A stretch of 64,000 nucleotides of DNA from Bacteroidia bacterium. Its GTDB lineage: Bacteria > Bacteroidota > Bacteroidia > Flavobacteriales > Flavobacteriaceae. The first letter of the stretch is position 1, and every line of letters starts with the position of its first letter. The notes beneath the pieces are model-generated. The model saw only the letters and a program-made list of their open reading frames with translations. It was not told where the DNA came from and ran no database searches. Below, piece by piece: positions 16,786-25,566 of this stretch. The position numbers and the translations under genes were made by a program. The DNA is taken from the NCBI GenBank assembly GCA_030427985.1, contig JAUIBH010000008.1, forward strand, positions 1 through 64,000, in the 5' to 3' direction.

Positions 16786-17508
16786 TTATTCCATCTTGTT
16801 CAAAGACCAATCGTAGGGGTAAAAAACGACTTTTGAGGTAGGGTCTATTTTTTTGGTTCTATACATGTTTACGAAGTCGATAAAGCTTTTTCCATTTTTT
16901 GTGAAATCACCCGAATACCATTCAAAAATTTGGGACAATTCAGCCTTGTTGCCTTTAATGCGGACAAAATGTGGGTTGTTCAAGGAAAGTTCTGTTTGTT
17001 CTTGCAATTGTGCTTCTAATGTTTTTGGTAAATACGCTTTATCAATGATTGGGGGACACCCCAGACCAGCGCAGACCAGGGCAAAATGAAACCGGGGTTC
17101 ATTGGGGAAGTTTGCCCGTAGCAAATTGTTCTCAATTTCATTCAATGTTCTATCCATATTGCCAATGGAATAGGTTTTTGTATCGAAAAACCCCTGAACA
17201 TCCAGTGGGGAATTAATGGGATAGTGGTCCACCACACCCTTGATAACGCATAGGTTGTAGGCATTTATCCAAAAAGCTTGAAAGGTTTTTGAATTGTTTT
17301 TGGTTACCGAGATAGTTTGGGCCAATTCCAAAATTTCGTTCAGTTTTTTAGGATTTGAATGAATTTGGGCGTAGTCTACCTTTCCCTCCTTCACATATTG
17401 ACCAAAGAATGCATTGGTCTTTTCAAAAAATAGCGCAGTGTCTTGACCAAAACCATATGAAAATGACAGGGTTAAAGCACAGGAAATCAATAAGTTTCTT
17501 GTTTTCAT
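16786..17508 (-). CDS. DUF547-domain exported protein
   Basis: Signal peptide 'LLISCALTLSFSYGFGQ', then the DUF547 pattern: 'VKEGKVDYAQIHSNPKKL', 'FQAFWINAYNLCVIKGVVDHYP', 'TYSIGNMDRTLNEIENNLLR', 'EPRFHFALVCAGLGCPPI' and 'WYSGDF'. The conserved Asn-Ala-Tyr-Asn, His-Phe-Ala and Cys-Gly-Cys-type positions resemble a papain/transglutaminase-like core, but no activity is established. It is first in a minus-strand run with DM13 and barrel genes, a combination suggesting an envelope redox or metal function. Confidence 0.88.
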   Translation of the reverse strand: MKTRNLLISCALTLSFSYGFGQDTALFFEKTNAFFGQYVKEGKVDYAQIHSNPKKLNEILELAQTISVTKNNSKTFQAFWINAYNLCVIKGVVDHYPINSPLDVQGFFDTKTYSIGNMDRTLNEIENNLLRANFPNEPRFHFALVCAGLGCPPIIDKAYLPKTLEAQLQEQTELSLNNPHFVRIKGNKAELSQIFEWYSGDFTKNGKSFIDFVNMYRTKKIDPTSKVVFYPYDWSLNKME

Positions 17509-17767
17509 TTTACTGGATTCTATTTCAGAACTGTTTTTAAAACTAGATCAAAGTAATTATCAACATATCCCGTAGAGATCACAAAAACATCAAATCTTCA
17601 TTATGTGACCCCAAATCATCGGCGTAGTAGAGAAGCTGTTCGTTGCTAAACGACTTATTATGATTTGGTGACTTTTTTGTGATGTTTTTAGCTGTATTTC
17701 GTGTCATTGCTATTTATGGCCATGGTTGGCCGTTAACTCGGAACAGCGATTCCACAATTAAACCATT

Positions 17768-18253
17768 TTGAAAGTACTTTACATTGTATCCTATCTTCTA
17801 TTTTGTTTAAGCACCACTGGTAAAACGGCTTCGGTGGAATATGTCAAAAAATTTTATCCAACAGGTATCCTTAAATCTGAGGGGTGGATCAAGGGAAGTG
17901 ATAAAATTCGGTATTGGAAATTTTACTATCCCATTGGAACTCTTATGAAAAAAGGTCACTATAGGAACAATACCAAGGAGGGGTATTGGTACTTCTATTC
18001 CAAAAATGGTGTTTTGGAAAAGGAAGGGCATTTTATTGATGGAAATATGGAACATTGGTGGTTGTTTTATGATGACCGAGGTACTATTGATCACAAATGC
18101 CAACTTACCAAGGGAGTAAAGGATGGGTATTGCCTGCGATATGAGAATGAAAAATTGATTTCTGCAGAAAAATATAAAAAGGGAGAGAAGGTAAATGAGT
18201 GGTATGATTTTTACAGCTTCAAAAAGGATAATGATCTTTCCAAATTAAGATAA
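17768..18253 (+). CDS. MORN-repeat (YwqK-like) exported protein
   Basis: Starts with TTG (no ATG in the leader), giving 'LYIVSYLLFCLSTTG' as signal. The rest is a chain of ~22-residue MORN-type repeats: 'FYPTGILKSEGWIKGSDKIRYWKFY', 'YPIGTLMKKGHYRNNTKEGYWYFY', 'SKNGVLEKEGHFIDGNMEHWWLFY'. These beta-hairpin repeats are annotated as toxin-antitoxin YwqK antitoxin-like in databases, but no toxin partner is seen here. Function unknown. It converges on the histidine kinase gene. Confidence 0.8.
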   Translation: MKVLYIVSYLLFCLSTTGKTASVEYVKKFYPTGILKSEGWIKGSDKIRYWKFYYPIGTLMKKGHYRNNTKEGYWYFYSKNGVLEKEGHFIDGNMEHWWLFYDDRGTIDHKCQLTKGVKDGYCLRYENEKLISAEKYKKGEKVNEWYDFYSFKKDNDLSKLR

Positions 18254-18295
18254 AACAGGGGTGTTTTTTTACATCCATGATTTACAGCTAAGACC

Positions 18296-19792
18296 TTAAA
18301 TGGCACTGTAAATTGGTAATTCAAAGCTGAATTCTGTTCCTTTATTTGGATTGCTCAAAACGGTAATTTCACTATCGTGAATATCCATGATTTTTTTTAC
18401 GATGGCCAACCCCAATCCTGAACCTTCTTTTTCTTGTCCTATTTTGGTCTGTCTGTACCGTTCAAAGATAAGGGCTTGACTTTCCTTATCAATGCCAGGT
18501 CCCGAATCTTGGATAACAATTTCCACATGGGTTTCCGAGGGTAATATCTTCATTACAATTTCACCATTTTCAGGGGTAAATTTTATGGCGTTGTCCATCA
18601 GGTTTTCAATGGCCCGTTCCACCAATGAGATATCAGCAAAAACCAGAGGAATGTCATCGGACATGGACAAGCTTAGGGCAATGTTCTTGTTTTGGGCCAA
18701 CATGGAATAGTTCCTATGGATATCGTTGGCCAGTTCAGTGATCAGGAACGGTTCTTTCTGCGGCTGAATTTGGTTTGATTCCAGTTTAGAATATTCAAAC
18801 AATTGCGAAATTAAGTTGGAGAGTCGTTCACTGCCTGAAGAAATTATTTTTAAATACGCTTGCCGCTCTGCTGCTGAAAGTTGGTCACCTTTCATATGCA
18901 AAGTTTCAATGTACCCTTGAACAACAGCTAGAGGTGTCCTAAGATCATGTGAGATGTTCGCGATGAGCTCTTGCCTTAACTGATCAATGGATTTTATTTT
19001 TTCTATATCGGAAAGAATGGTATCGGCCATGCTATTAAAAGTGGTGGCCACATTGGCCAAATCCGTGCTATCTGCATTTTCAATTCGATATTTTAAATCT
19101 CCCTCCTGAAAGCGTTTGGCGGCATATATAATTTTTCTAAGGCTCCGTGTGAGGTGCCAAATGGCAAGTATCCCCAGAAAAGTTGAAAAAAAGAGGGTGA
19201 GTAAAGAACCTCCAAGACCTATATGCATCAAATACCCATTGAACAAATCGCTTCGTGCCGCTAAAAAATCTTCTCCCGCCAGAATGATGTATACATATCC
19301 TTTATTACCATTTTGGTTAAATTCTGCTGCGGAAAAAATGGTTTGGTGGGTTAAATCTTTGGGGTCTTGACCCAATATATAGTTGCGTCCATCGTCTTTT
19401 ATGAATTTGTGTATGGGAGCGAGATCAATTTTTTTTTGATTGGTCTCAGGCATATTATGATCTAAAACCACAGAGTATTGCACATACCCTTGATCATCCA
19501 ATAGATATACTTCAATGGCCCGGTTCACGGCCATCATATTGTGCATAATATCCCCAAAAAGCACTTTGTTTACCGTTCCGGTGGAATCGAAAGGTTTGGT
19601 GTTGCTGAATTTTTCGGCAACAAGATCTTTAGCTAGACTTGCATTTAACCGTTGTGTGGTTTCGTAGAAATATTGATTTGAGAAGTAAATTGAGGTGACG
19701 GTGTATCCAATCCCTGCCATTAGGATGATGGTAAAAAAGGTAAGTATCAACTTAACAACAAACTTGGTGGTAAGTACTTTACGGGTTCCCAT
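18296..19792 (-). CDS. Sensor histidine kinase
   Basis: The ORF track begins at 19840 inside the response-regulator gene; the ATG at 19792 ('MGTRKVLTTKFVVKL') is 10 bp past its stop and is preferred. Domains in order: TM1 (~10-32), periplasmic sensor (~33-190), TM2 (~195-220), HAMP (~220-275), HisKA with 'ISHDLRTPLAVVQGYIETL' (phospho-His), and HATPase with 'ENLMDNAIKFTPENG' (N box), 'DSGPGID' (G1) and 'GSGLGLAIVKKI' (G2). All catalytic motifs are intact. Partner is the OmpR-type regulator just upstream. The signal sensed is not evident. Confidence 0.95.
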   Translation of the reverse strand: MGTRKVLTTKFVVKLILTFFTIILMAGIGYTVTSIYFSNQYFYETTQRLNASLAKDLVAEKFSNTKPFDSTGTVNKVLFGDIMHNMMAVNRAIEVYLLDDQGYVQYSVVLDHNMPETNQKKIDLAPIHKFIKDDGRNYILGQDPKDLTHQTIFSAAEFNQNGNKGYVYIILAGEDFLAARSDLFNGYLMHIGLGGSLLTLFFSTFLGILAIWHLTRSLRKIIYAAKRFQEGDLKYRIENADSTDLANVATTFNSMADTILSDIEKIKSIDQLRQELIANISHDLRTPLAVVQGYIETLHMKGDQLSAAERQAYLKIISSGSERLSNLISQLFEYSKLESNQIQPQKEPFLITELANDIHRNYSMLAQNKNIALSLSMSDDIPLVFADISLVERAIENLMDNAIKFTPENGEIVMKILPSETHVEIVIQDSGPGIDKESQALIFERYRQTKIGQEKEGSGLGLAIVKKIMDIHDSEITVLSNPNKGTEFSFELPIYSAI

Positions 19793-19802
19793 TTTGTAGC
19801 AA

Positions 19803-20513
19803 TTAGGCTTTAACAAGCTCTTCGTTAAACTTATAGCCAACGCCCCAAGTGGTTAAAATATACTTGGGCTTGCCCATGTCGGGTTCTATCTTGGATCTAA
19901 GACGATTGATATGGGAATTTACTGTATGTTCATACCCACGAAAGTCATACCCCCATATCATGTTCAATAATTTGGAGCGGTCATAACTCTTCCCTGGGTT
20001 GGAAGACAATAGTACCAGTAATTCAAATTCCTTTGGAGAGAGCTCCACTTTTTCACCCTTTAGGAGCACCTTCCGCATTTCAATGTCAATGAGCAACGTC
20101 TCAAACTGTAGTATTTTAGTGTTGTCGATGGATTGTTCAAGATTATCCAGCTTCTGTCGCCTAAAAATGGCTTTGACCCGAGCAATGAATTCCCGAACAC
20201 TAAAGGGTTTGGTCAAGTAATCATCTGCTCCAACCTCAAGCCCCAAGACCTTGTCAATTTCTTCAGATCTTGAGGTAAGCATCATAACGGGAGTGGTTAT
20301 GTTGTTGGCTCTTAATTTTTGACAGAGCTCAATACCATCCATTTCTGGGAGCATGACATCCAAGATGATGAGGTCGGGATTTTTGTTCATTGCCTGGTTG
20401 AGACCTCCAATTCCATTAGTTTCGTTTATAACATCGCACCCTAAGTCCTTTAGATGTATTTGTAGTAAACGAACAATTTCCAGATCATCCTCAACTATAA
20501 GTACATTTTTCAT
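19803..20513 (-). CDS. OmpR-family response regulator
   Basis: 236 aa. Receiver domain with acidic pair 'VEDDLEI', phospho-acceptor Asp in 'LIILDVMLPEMDG', Thr/Ser 'VMMLTSR' and Lys in 'DDYLTKPFSVRE'. C-terminal winged helix with 'LSPKEFELLVLLSSNPGKSYDRSKLLNMIWGYDF' and 'VNSHINRLRSKIE'. Forms a two-gene operon with the histidine kinase 10 bp downstream. The targets are not visible; the divergent side is a 457-bp gap without a gene. Confidence 0.96.
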   Translation of the reverse strand: MKNVLIVEDDLEIVRLLQIHLKDLGCDVINETNGIGGLNQAMNKNPDLIILDVMLPEMDGIELCQKLRANNITTPVMMLTSRSEEIDKVLGLEVGADDYLTKPFSVREFIARVKAIFRRQKLDNLEQSIDNTKILQFETLLIDIEMRKVLLKGEKVELSPKEFELLVLLSSNPGKSYDRSKLLNMIWGYDFRGYEHTVNSHINRLRSKIEPDMGKPKYILTTWGVGYKFNEELVKA

Positions 20514-20970
20514 GGCTTAACCTACTTTTAAATGGTGGAACGGAAGTTTTTAAACCTCACCAAAACCATCTGGCTTGGTTAAGCAGTCTTGTTTTAAGCT
20601 TAAACTTTACAAGATTTTTTCACTTTAACATACTCCAGGTAGATGGATGCCATGGGATTTTTAGGTTACCCATCATTAGTGATTCTAGATGAAAAAAGGA
20701 TTTTCTCACCCTTAAAATTTGGCTTTGGATGGGTTATGGTGACTTGTTGTTTTCCCTCTCCTTATCAAGGTGTCTTTCATAAGAAAAGCCCTGATATTAA
20801 TCGGTTATCAGGGCTTTTGTGTTTTTGGTTGTCACCTTAAATTGACCCAAAGTTTATGAGGTTCAAGTATTAAGATGTTCAATAGAATGTTTTAAAAAGG
20901 GGCATTTACATGCTTTACTTTAATGGATATCACCCTCAATTTAGAAAATATCTCCAGTATAAAAGTTAGG
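20514..20970. other. Intergenic region with terminator
   Basis: The 65-aa ORF at 20643 has no family signature, runs through the terminator hairpin and is dismissed. The region holds the response-regulator promoter side and the terminator at 20784-20818; nothing else seen. Confidence 0.5.
20784..20818 (-). terminator. Strong bidirectional terminator hairpin
   Basis: A perfect 13-bp stem AAAAGCCCTGATA / TATCAGGGCTTTT with nine-base loop. It lies 153 bp past the carboxylesterase stop on the minus strand, and A/T runs allow it to act in either direction. Confidence 0.75.
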
Positions 20971-22521
20971 TTATTTATTTGATACAAATTCCATAAGTTT
21001 TCTATCATGGTTGGTGACAATTTTACACTCATCGTCAAAGTACATGGTAATTCCATTTTCCTTGGTGTATGGATCCCATTTTGGTAATTTCCAAGTGACA
21101 TTGGGATTGCCGTTTTTGGCAAAATTCAACCAAGCTGAACTCATTTTGTCCGCAAGTTCCCATGCTTCATCCGAATTTCCGGTCCAGTCTTCCCTTAAAT
21201 CCACATTGTTGAACGCCAGTGGAATATCCAATCCGTGAAAAGAGCCTTTGGAGCTATTTTCAACTGGACTTTTCCAAGCCAATAAATAAAGATAAATAGG
21301 CACATCTCTTTTTTCTGCCCTCTCATCCGCGGTTCTTATGGTATTGGGTCGGAAAACGGTATCGATGGACAAAAGATCTTGAGGAGTAAAATCAGGATAT
21401 GCCTCTTTGTACAGCGAAACGTAATCTTTGGTCTGTTCCCCATACGTCTCTTGTAAACGTTCTTCTGCCTCTTCCAAGCTCAATTCTTTTTCGGAATAAG
21501 CAGTTTGCATGAGTTCGTTCAAGGTGGTTCCCATCATAAGGGGTATATCTTTTGATATATCCGAGAACCCAGGACTAAAGGGTTGCTGTAAAAGTACGCT
21601 TCCATCCACGGAAGGGGCAAACCCAAACATGGTTGGAGAACCAGGTTTTCTTGGGCCAGAAATCTCCATAACGGCATCGTTTCCGGCTTTTACAAGGTCG
21701 GCGTAAGGTATGGTATTGAGCTTATCCAAATCTTCTGAACCGATATTTAGGTTTTCAAGCACTTTAGATCCGAGCGCTTGGGATTTTTCTTCGGTCATTA
21801 CATTAAGCAATGTTCCACTTTGAATAATGGCCTTATGAAACAAACCTTTGGCAGCAGGCATGCACATAAGTGTTCCTACTTTTCCTCCTCCTCCCGATTC
21901 ACCAAAAATGGTTACGTTGGAAGAGTCGCCTCCAAAATTCCCAATATTGCTTTGTACCCATTCAAGGGCCTTCACAACATCGAGCATACCCACATTGGCC
22001 GATTGGGCATATTTATCGCCATGTGCCGATAGGTCTAGAAAACCAAGAATGTTCAGACGGTGATTTACGGAAACAATTACCACATCTCCTTTTTTGGCCA
22101 AAGCTTTGCCATAAGTCATTGGATCATTGCTGCTCCCAACACGGAATCCTCCACCATGTAACCAAAACATAACCGGGCGCTTTTTTCCGTCGTTTACACC
22201 ATTGGTCCAAACATTCACACTAAAAAGTTTGGCTTCATCCATATCAGCATCATCGATCCAAGGAACGATTTGTTTTGCAACGGGTCCAAAATCTGTGCAT
22301 TCCCGCACCTCTTTCCATGGCTCTGGATCTTTTGGAGGCATAAACCTTTCCGCTTTGGCATAGGGAATCCCCTTGAAAGCATAAACTCCATCCTCCTTAC
22401 TGCCAGACACCTCACCAGAGGAAGTCTGTACAATGGGGTTTTCATTTTTGATTGGAGCTTTCTCCTCTGTTCGGCATCCAAAAGAAAATAGTACCAAGAG
22501 GACCAATAGCAGTTTTCCCAT
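20971..22521 (-). CDS. Type-B carboxylesterase lipoprotein
   Basis: The ATG at 22521 gives a compact lipoprotein signal 'LLLVLLVLFSFGCRTEEK'; ORF-track start 22611 and the ATG at 22563 are alternatives. The domain has 'GVYAFKGIPYAKAERFMPP', 'PVMFWLHGGGFRVGSS' (oxyanion hole), 'VGMLDVVKALEWVQSNIGNFGGD' and the nucleophile 'IFGESGGGGKV' (GESGG). The His is in 'SSKGSFHGLDIPLAF'. This carboxylesterase/cholinesterase family hydrolyses carboxylic esters; next to a second esterase and a xylanase it may remove acyl or feruloyl groups from xylan, but that is inference. Confidence 0.9.
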   Translation of the reverse strand: MGKLLLVLLVLFSFGCRTEEKAPIKNENPIVQTSSGEVSGSKEDGVYAFKGIPYAKAERFMPPKDPEPWKEVRECTDFGPVAKQIVPWIDDADMDEAKLFSVNVWTNGVNDGKKRPVMFWLHGGGFRVGSSNDPMTYGKALAKKGDVVIVSVNHRLNILGFLDLSAHGDKYAQSANVGMLDVVKALEWVQSNIGNFGGDSSNVTIFGESGGGGKVGTLMCMPAAKGLFHKAIIQSGTLLNVMTEEKSQALGSKVLENLNIGSEDLDKLNTIPYADLVKAGNDAVMEISGPRKPGSPTMFGFAPSVDGSVLLQQPFSPGFSDISKDIPLMMGTTLNELMQTAYSEKELSLEEAEERLQETYGEQTKDYVSLYKEAYPDFTPQDLLSIDTVFRPNTIRTADERAEKRDVPIYLYLLAWKSPVENSSKGSFHGLDIPLAFNNVDLREDWTGNSDEAWELADKMSSAWLNFAKNGNPNVTWKLPKWDPYTKENGITMYFDDECKIVTNHDRKLMEFVSNK

Positions 22522-22638
22522 TTTTAAGGGTGCTGTATGATGTCTGTGTTTGTAGCTGTGCATTGATTTTTTGCATAAATCAACACGCCTAACACTAGGT
22601 ATTAAGATCATTATAGAATTAAATTACGTGATTTATTC

Positions 22639-23589
22639 TTACTCCTTTTCTTTCAAAAATCCGTTTACATCCAACCAATGTGTGAAAGCATCAAACCATT
22701 TGTTGCTAGTTCGGTTGGGGTTTCCTAGGCCGAAACCGTGACCACCGTTCTGGTAAAGGTGAAATTCAACAGGAATGCCTGCTTTGTACCAAGAATCGAT
22801 AACCCCAAACTGGCCTCTAAAAAGAAAGTCATCCGAAGCAATAGCATTGAACATGGCGGGTGCGTTTTCTGGAACTTCAACGGGTCCCATACCACCATAA
22901 ATAGGGCCTATAAAGGCTAATTTCATGGTTTTGGAGTTTAGTGTGGAATGCATGGTAAGTCCGGCACCGGCCGAAAAACCGATCATCCCTATTCTTTCAG
23001 TGTCCACGCCCCATTCATCGGCACGATCTATGATCATGGCATATGCGGCTTCAGCATCTTCCAATTGGTTGGAAAGATCGCGTTGTGGTGGAGCCGGCGG
23101 TGTATCCTCTTCTTCTGCTTCGTCTTCGGAAGGTGGTGGCGGTGCAGTTCGTGGTCTGTTCATCCAGGCAGTAAAATCGTCAAGTGATTCCGGAGTTGGG
23201 TGCAATCTGTATTTGAGTACAAAAGCAGCAATACCTTTTTTTGCAAGGGCTTCTGCTACTTCCCAACCCTCATTGCCCATGGAAAGCCATCTAAAACCAC
23301 CTCCAGGTGCCACAATCACGGCAGCCCCGTTTGCTTTTCCGGGTTCGGGAAGAAATGGGGTAAGGGTGGCGGTGGTAATGTTGCGCGCCATTGGATCGCC
23401 CCATTGGCGAAACCATGATTCGGATGCGGGTTGATCCTCAACTCCACCTGTATTAAGCAGAATGGCATTGGGCTCATCGGGAGCATCAAGTGGGTAAATG
23501 GTTCCATCTTGGGACATAAGATTCCCAGTACTGTGTAACATCACCAATAAAACTAGTGATCTACCAAATTTGTTTAATGTTGCGTGCAT
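22639..23589 (-). CDS. Alpha/beta hydrolase, acetyl-xylan-esterase-like, with acidic proline-rich insert
   Basis: The ATG at 23589 gives a signal peptide ('RSLVLLVMLHSTGNLMSQ'). Motifs are 'GAAVIVAPGGGFRWLS' (HGG-like oxyanion hole), nucleophile 'GMIGFSAGAGLTMH', Asp in 'AIASDDFLF' and His in 'NGGHGFGLG'. This is the acetyl esterase/xylan-esterase-like (BD-FAE/CE) group that often accompanies xylanases. Between the oxyanion strand and the nucleophile lies an unusual insert, 'RTAPPPPSEDEAEEEDTPP' and following Pro-rich residues, which looks like a flexible surface loop. It lies 49 bp upstream of the carboxylesterase longest start and is co-directional. Confidence 0.85.
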   Translation of the reverse strand: MHATLNKFGRSLVLLVMLHSTGNLMSQDGTIYPLDAPDEPNAILLNTGGVEDQPASESWFRQWGDPMARNITTATLTPFLPEPGKANGAAVIVAPGGGFRWLSMGNEGWEVAEALAKKGIAAFVLKYRLHPTPESLDDFTAWMNRPRTAPPPPSEDEAEEEDTPPAPPQRDLSNQLEDAEAAYAMIIDRADEWGVDTERIGMIGFSAGAGLTMHSTLNSKTMKLAFIGPIYGGMGPVEVPENAPAMFNAIASDDFLFRGQFGVIDSWYKAGIPVEFHLYQNGGHGFGLGNPNRTSNKWFDAFTHWLDVNGFLKEKE

Positions 23590-23617
23590 TTGAATAAAGT
23601 TTATTGTTAGTTGCAAA

Positions 23618-23636
23618 ATATAGTGTAAAAAACACA
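23618..23636 (+). promoter_or_regulatory. Candidate operator ATATAGTGTAAAAAACACA
   Basis: Contains the dyad GTGT-N5-ACAC, 34 bp upstream of the esterase start. A 12-of-13 match (GTGTGAAAAACAC) lies upstream of the GH54 gene, and a related element lies upstream of GH10. Confidence 0.4.
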
Positions 23637-24080
23637 TTTATAATGCAATATACTATTTTTCAGTTATCTAAATCCAAATGAGACTTTCAAAAGCAGTGCG
23701 ATGTAAAAAATTAGTATTTCTTTAACTGTTAAGGATGACGAAAGTTTTGTTTTCGAGATGAGACTTATAGTACAAATGTGATATATGTAACAATCAATGG
23801 ATGAAGTAAGCTCTAATATTTGGTAACTTAATTAAAGCAATAGCTCAACAGAATTAATAAGGAGGGATAGCAACTGTGTTGCACAGGTACGAATCATTTT
23901 TGGATCCAAAATTAGGTGCTTTCATAGATATTGTCCCGAGAAAGAGGTTTTTGACTTCTTTCCATGGAATGCAACATTTGAAATAATGGTAAGGGTTTGC
24001 CTTGGTGTTTATGGGAACAAATTTTAATTGTGAGGATGAATTGATGACGCCCAATCCCTTTTATTTTCCGCCTTTGTTTT

Positions 24081-24097
24081 TGTGTTTTTTACTATAT
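24081..24097 (-). promoter_or_regulatory. Candidate operator related to the esterase element
   Basis: Minus-strand reading ATATAGTAAAAAACACA is the esterase element lacking GT. It is about 300 bp upstream of the GH10 start, so the link is weak. Confidence 0.25.
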
Positions 24098-24400
24098 TCA
24101 CACTTTTTGGAGATGCTAATTAGAAGATTTTCAATCTAGCGGTGCTATTTTCTAAACTAGTTGATTTAGGACGCAATTGCGGAAGCATATTGCAAATAGG
24201 ATCAAAGAGAAAAAAATACGGGATATGAAGTCTGACAATTGGCCATAATTCATGAAAAATAAAAAAGACAACAACAATTAATCGAACTATTTTTTGGTCT
24301 TATAAAATGATTTGGGTTGCATACAATCTAAATAACTTTCTATGACAAACCTTATCTAGTTTTTTGAAAGAACCTTTAAAACGAAACAATTACCAATCAC

Positions 24401-25558
24401 ATGAAAATACTCAAACCATTTTTTTTGATTTTAGCGGTAGTACCTTTGTTCATTTGCTGCAAACAAACCAAAGAAGAGCCCGCAGAAGAACCCGCAAAAC
24501 CTATCACACTAAGAAACGTTTATGAAGATGCTTTTTATATTGGAACCGCATTGAACAGGTTTCAGATAGACGAAACCGATTCTGTAATGGCAAGCATTGT
24601 TGGAAGGGAATTTAACAGCATTACCGCAGAGAACATCATGAAGTCAATGATGATTCACCCTCAAAAAGATACCTTTAATTATGAAATGGCCGATAAGTTT
24701 GTTGCACTGGGGGAAAAGTACGACATGTTCATCCACGGGCACACATTAATTTGGCACAGTCAATTATCACCTTGGTTTAGAAGTATTGAGGACAGTTTAG
24801 AGTTCGCTACTGCGGCAGAAAACCATGTCAAGGATATCACATCAAAATACAAGGGCAAGATTGATTCTTGGGATGTTGTCAATGAAGCTTTGAATGAGGA
24901 TGGAACCTTGAGAAAGTCAATTTTTCTAGAAAAAATGGGTGAAGCATACTTGGCTTCTGCATTTAAATGGACCGCAGAAGTTGACCCAGACGCGGACCTG
25001 TACTACAATGATTACAATATGACCAACCCCGAAAAAAGACAAGGGGCCATAAGAATGGTCAAGAATATTTTGGATCAGGGAATAAAAGTGGATGGCATTG
25101 GAATGCAAGGCCACTGGCACTTGAATTCGCCATCACTGGAAGAAATTGAGCAAAGTATTTTGGATTATTCCGCGCTTGGGGTAAAGGTAGCCATTACGGA
25201 ATTGGATGTTAGTGTATTGCCCAACCCATGGGATTTGGAAGGAGCGGAAATCAGCCAAAATTTTGAAAACAGTGAGACTATGAACCCTTACACCAATGGC
25301 TTGCCAGATTCAGTTCAGGTACAATTGGCCAACAGATATAAAGACATCTTCAACCTCTTTCTAAAACATAAGGACAAAATTAGCAGAGTTACCTTTTGGG
25401 GGGTCAGTGATGGACAATCATGGTTGAACGGTTTCCCAATCAGGGGAAGAACCAATTACCCATTATTATTTGATAGGGAGCTACAACCAAAGGCAGCCTA
25501 TGATAGCATCATTGCGTTAAAGAAAAGATTTGACGAGCAACAGAATCCAGCTAATTAA
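24401..25558 (+). CDS. GH10 endo-1,4-beta-xylanase, lipoprotein
   Basis: Lipoprotein signal 'LAVVPLFICCKQTKEEP' with acidic residues after Cys. GH10 signatures are present: 'ITAENIMK', 'HGHTLIWHSQ', acid/base Glu162 in 'WDVVNEAL', and nucleophile Glu267 in 'VAITELDV', plus 'FWGVSDGQSWLNG'. The enzyme cleaves the xylan backbone with retention of configuration. Length (385 aa) is the catalytic domain alone, no CBM. It begins a plus-strand operon with a GPH transporter (8 bp later) and GH43. Being a probable surface lipoprotein, it would make xylo-oligosaccharides for import. Confidence 0.97.
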   Translation: MKILKPFFLILAVVPLFICCKQTKEEPAEEPAKPITLRNVYEDAFYIGTALNRFQIDETDSVMASIVGREFNSITAENIMKSMMIHPQKDTFNYEMADKFVALGEKYDMFIHGHTLIWHSQLSPWFRSIEDSLEFATAAENHVKDITSKYKGKIDSWDVVNEALNEDGTLRKSIFLEKMGEAYLASAFKWTAEVDPDADLYYNDYNMTNPEKRQGAIRMVKNILDQGIKVDGIGMQGHWHLNSPSLEEIEQSILDYSALGVKVAITELDVSVLPNPWDLEGAEISQNFENSETMNPYTNGLPDSVQVQLANRYKDIFNLFLKHKDKISRVTFWGVSDGQSWLNGFPIRGRTNYPLLFDRELQPKAAYDSIIALKKRFDEQQNPAN

Positions 25559-25566
25559 CTCCATCA

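Larger units (their letters stand above)
23590..24400. other. Divergent promoter region of the xylan block
   Basis: 811 bp without a convincing gene (the 66-aa ORF at 23854 is unsupported). It separates the divergent esterase and xylanase operons and contains two related A-tract elements listed separately. No exact TAnnTTTG promoter box was found. Confidence 0.5.

Noticed and set aside
17768-18253. YwqK antitoxin of a toxin-antitoxin pair
   Set aside because: Only MORN-type repeats are seen, there is no toxin gene beside it, and it has a signal peptide.
20643-20840. 65-aa plus-strand ORF
   Set aside because: Runs through a clear terminator hairpin and has no domain or homology pattern.
22925-23434. 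169-aa plus-strand ORF with Ser/Pro-rich sequence
   Set aside because: Antisense of the acetyl-esterase-like gene; its composition reflects the acidic-proline insert on the other strand.
23854-24054. 66-aa minus-strand ORF in the divergent gap
   Set aside because: No start context, no recognisable motif, AT-rich spacer.
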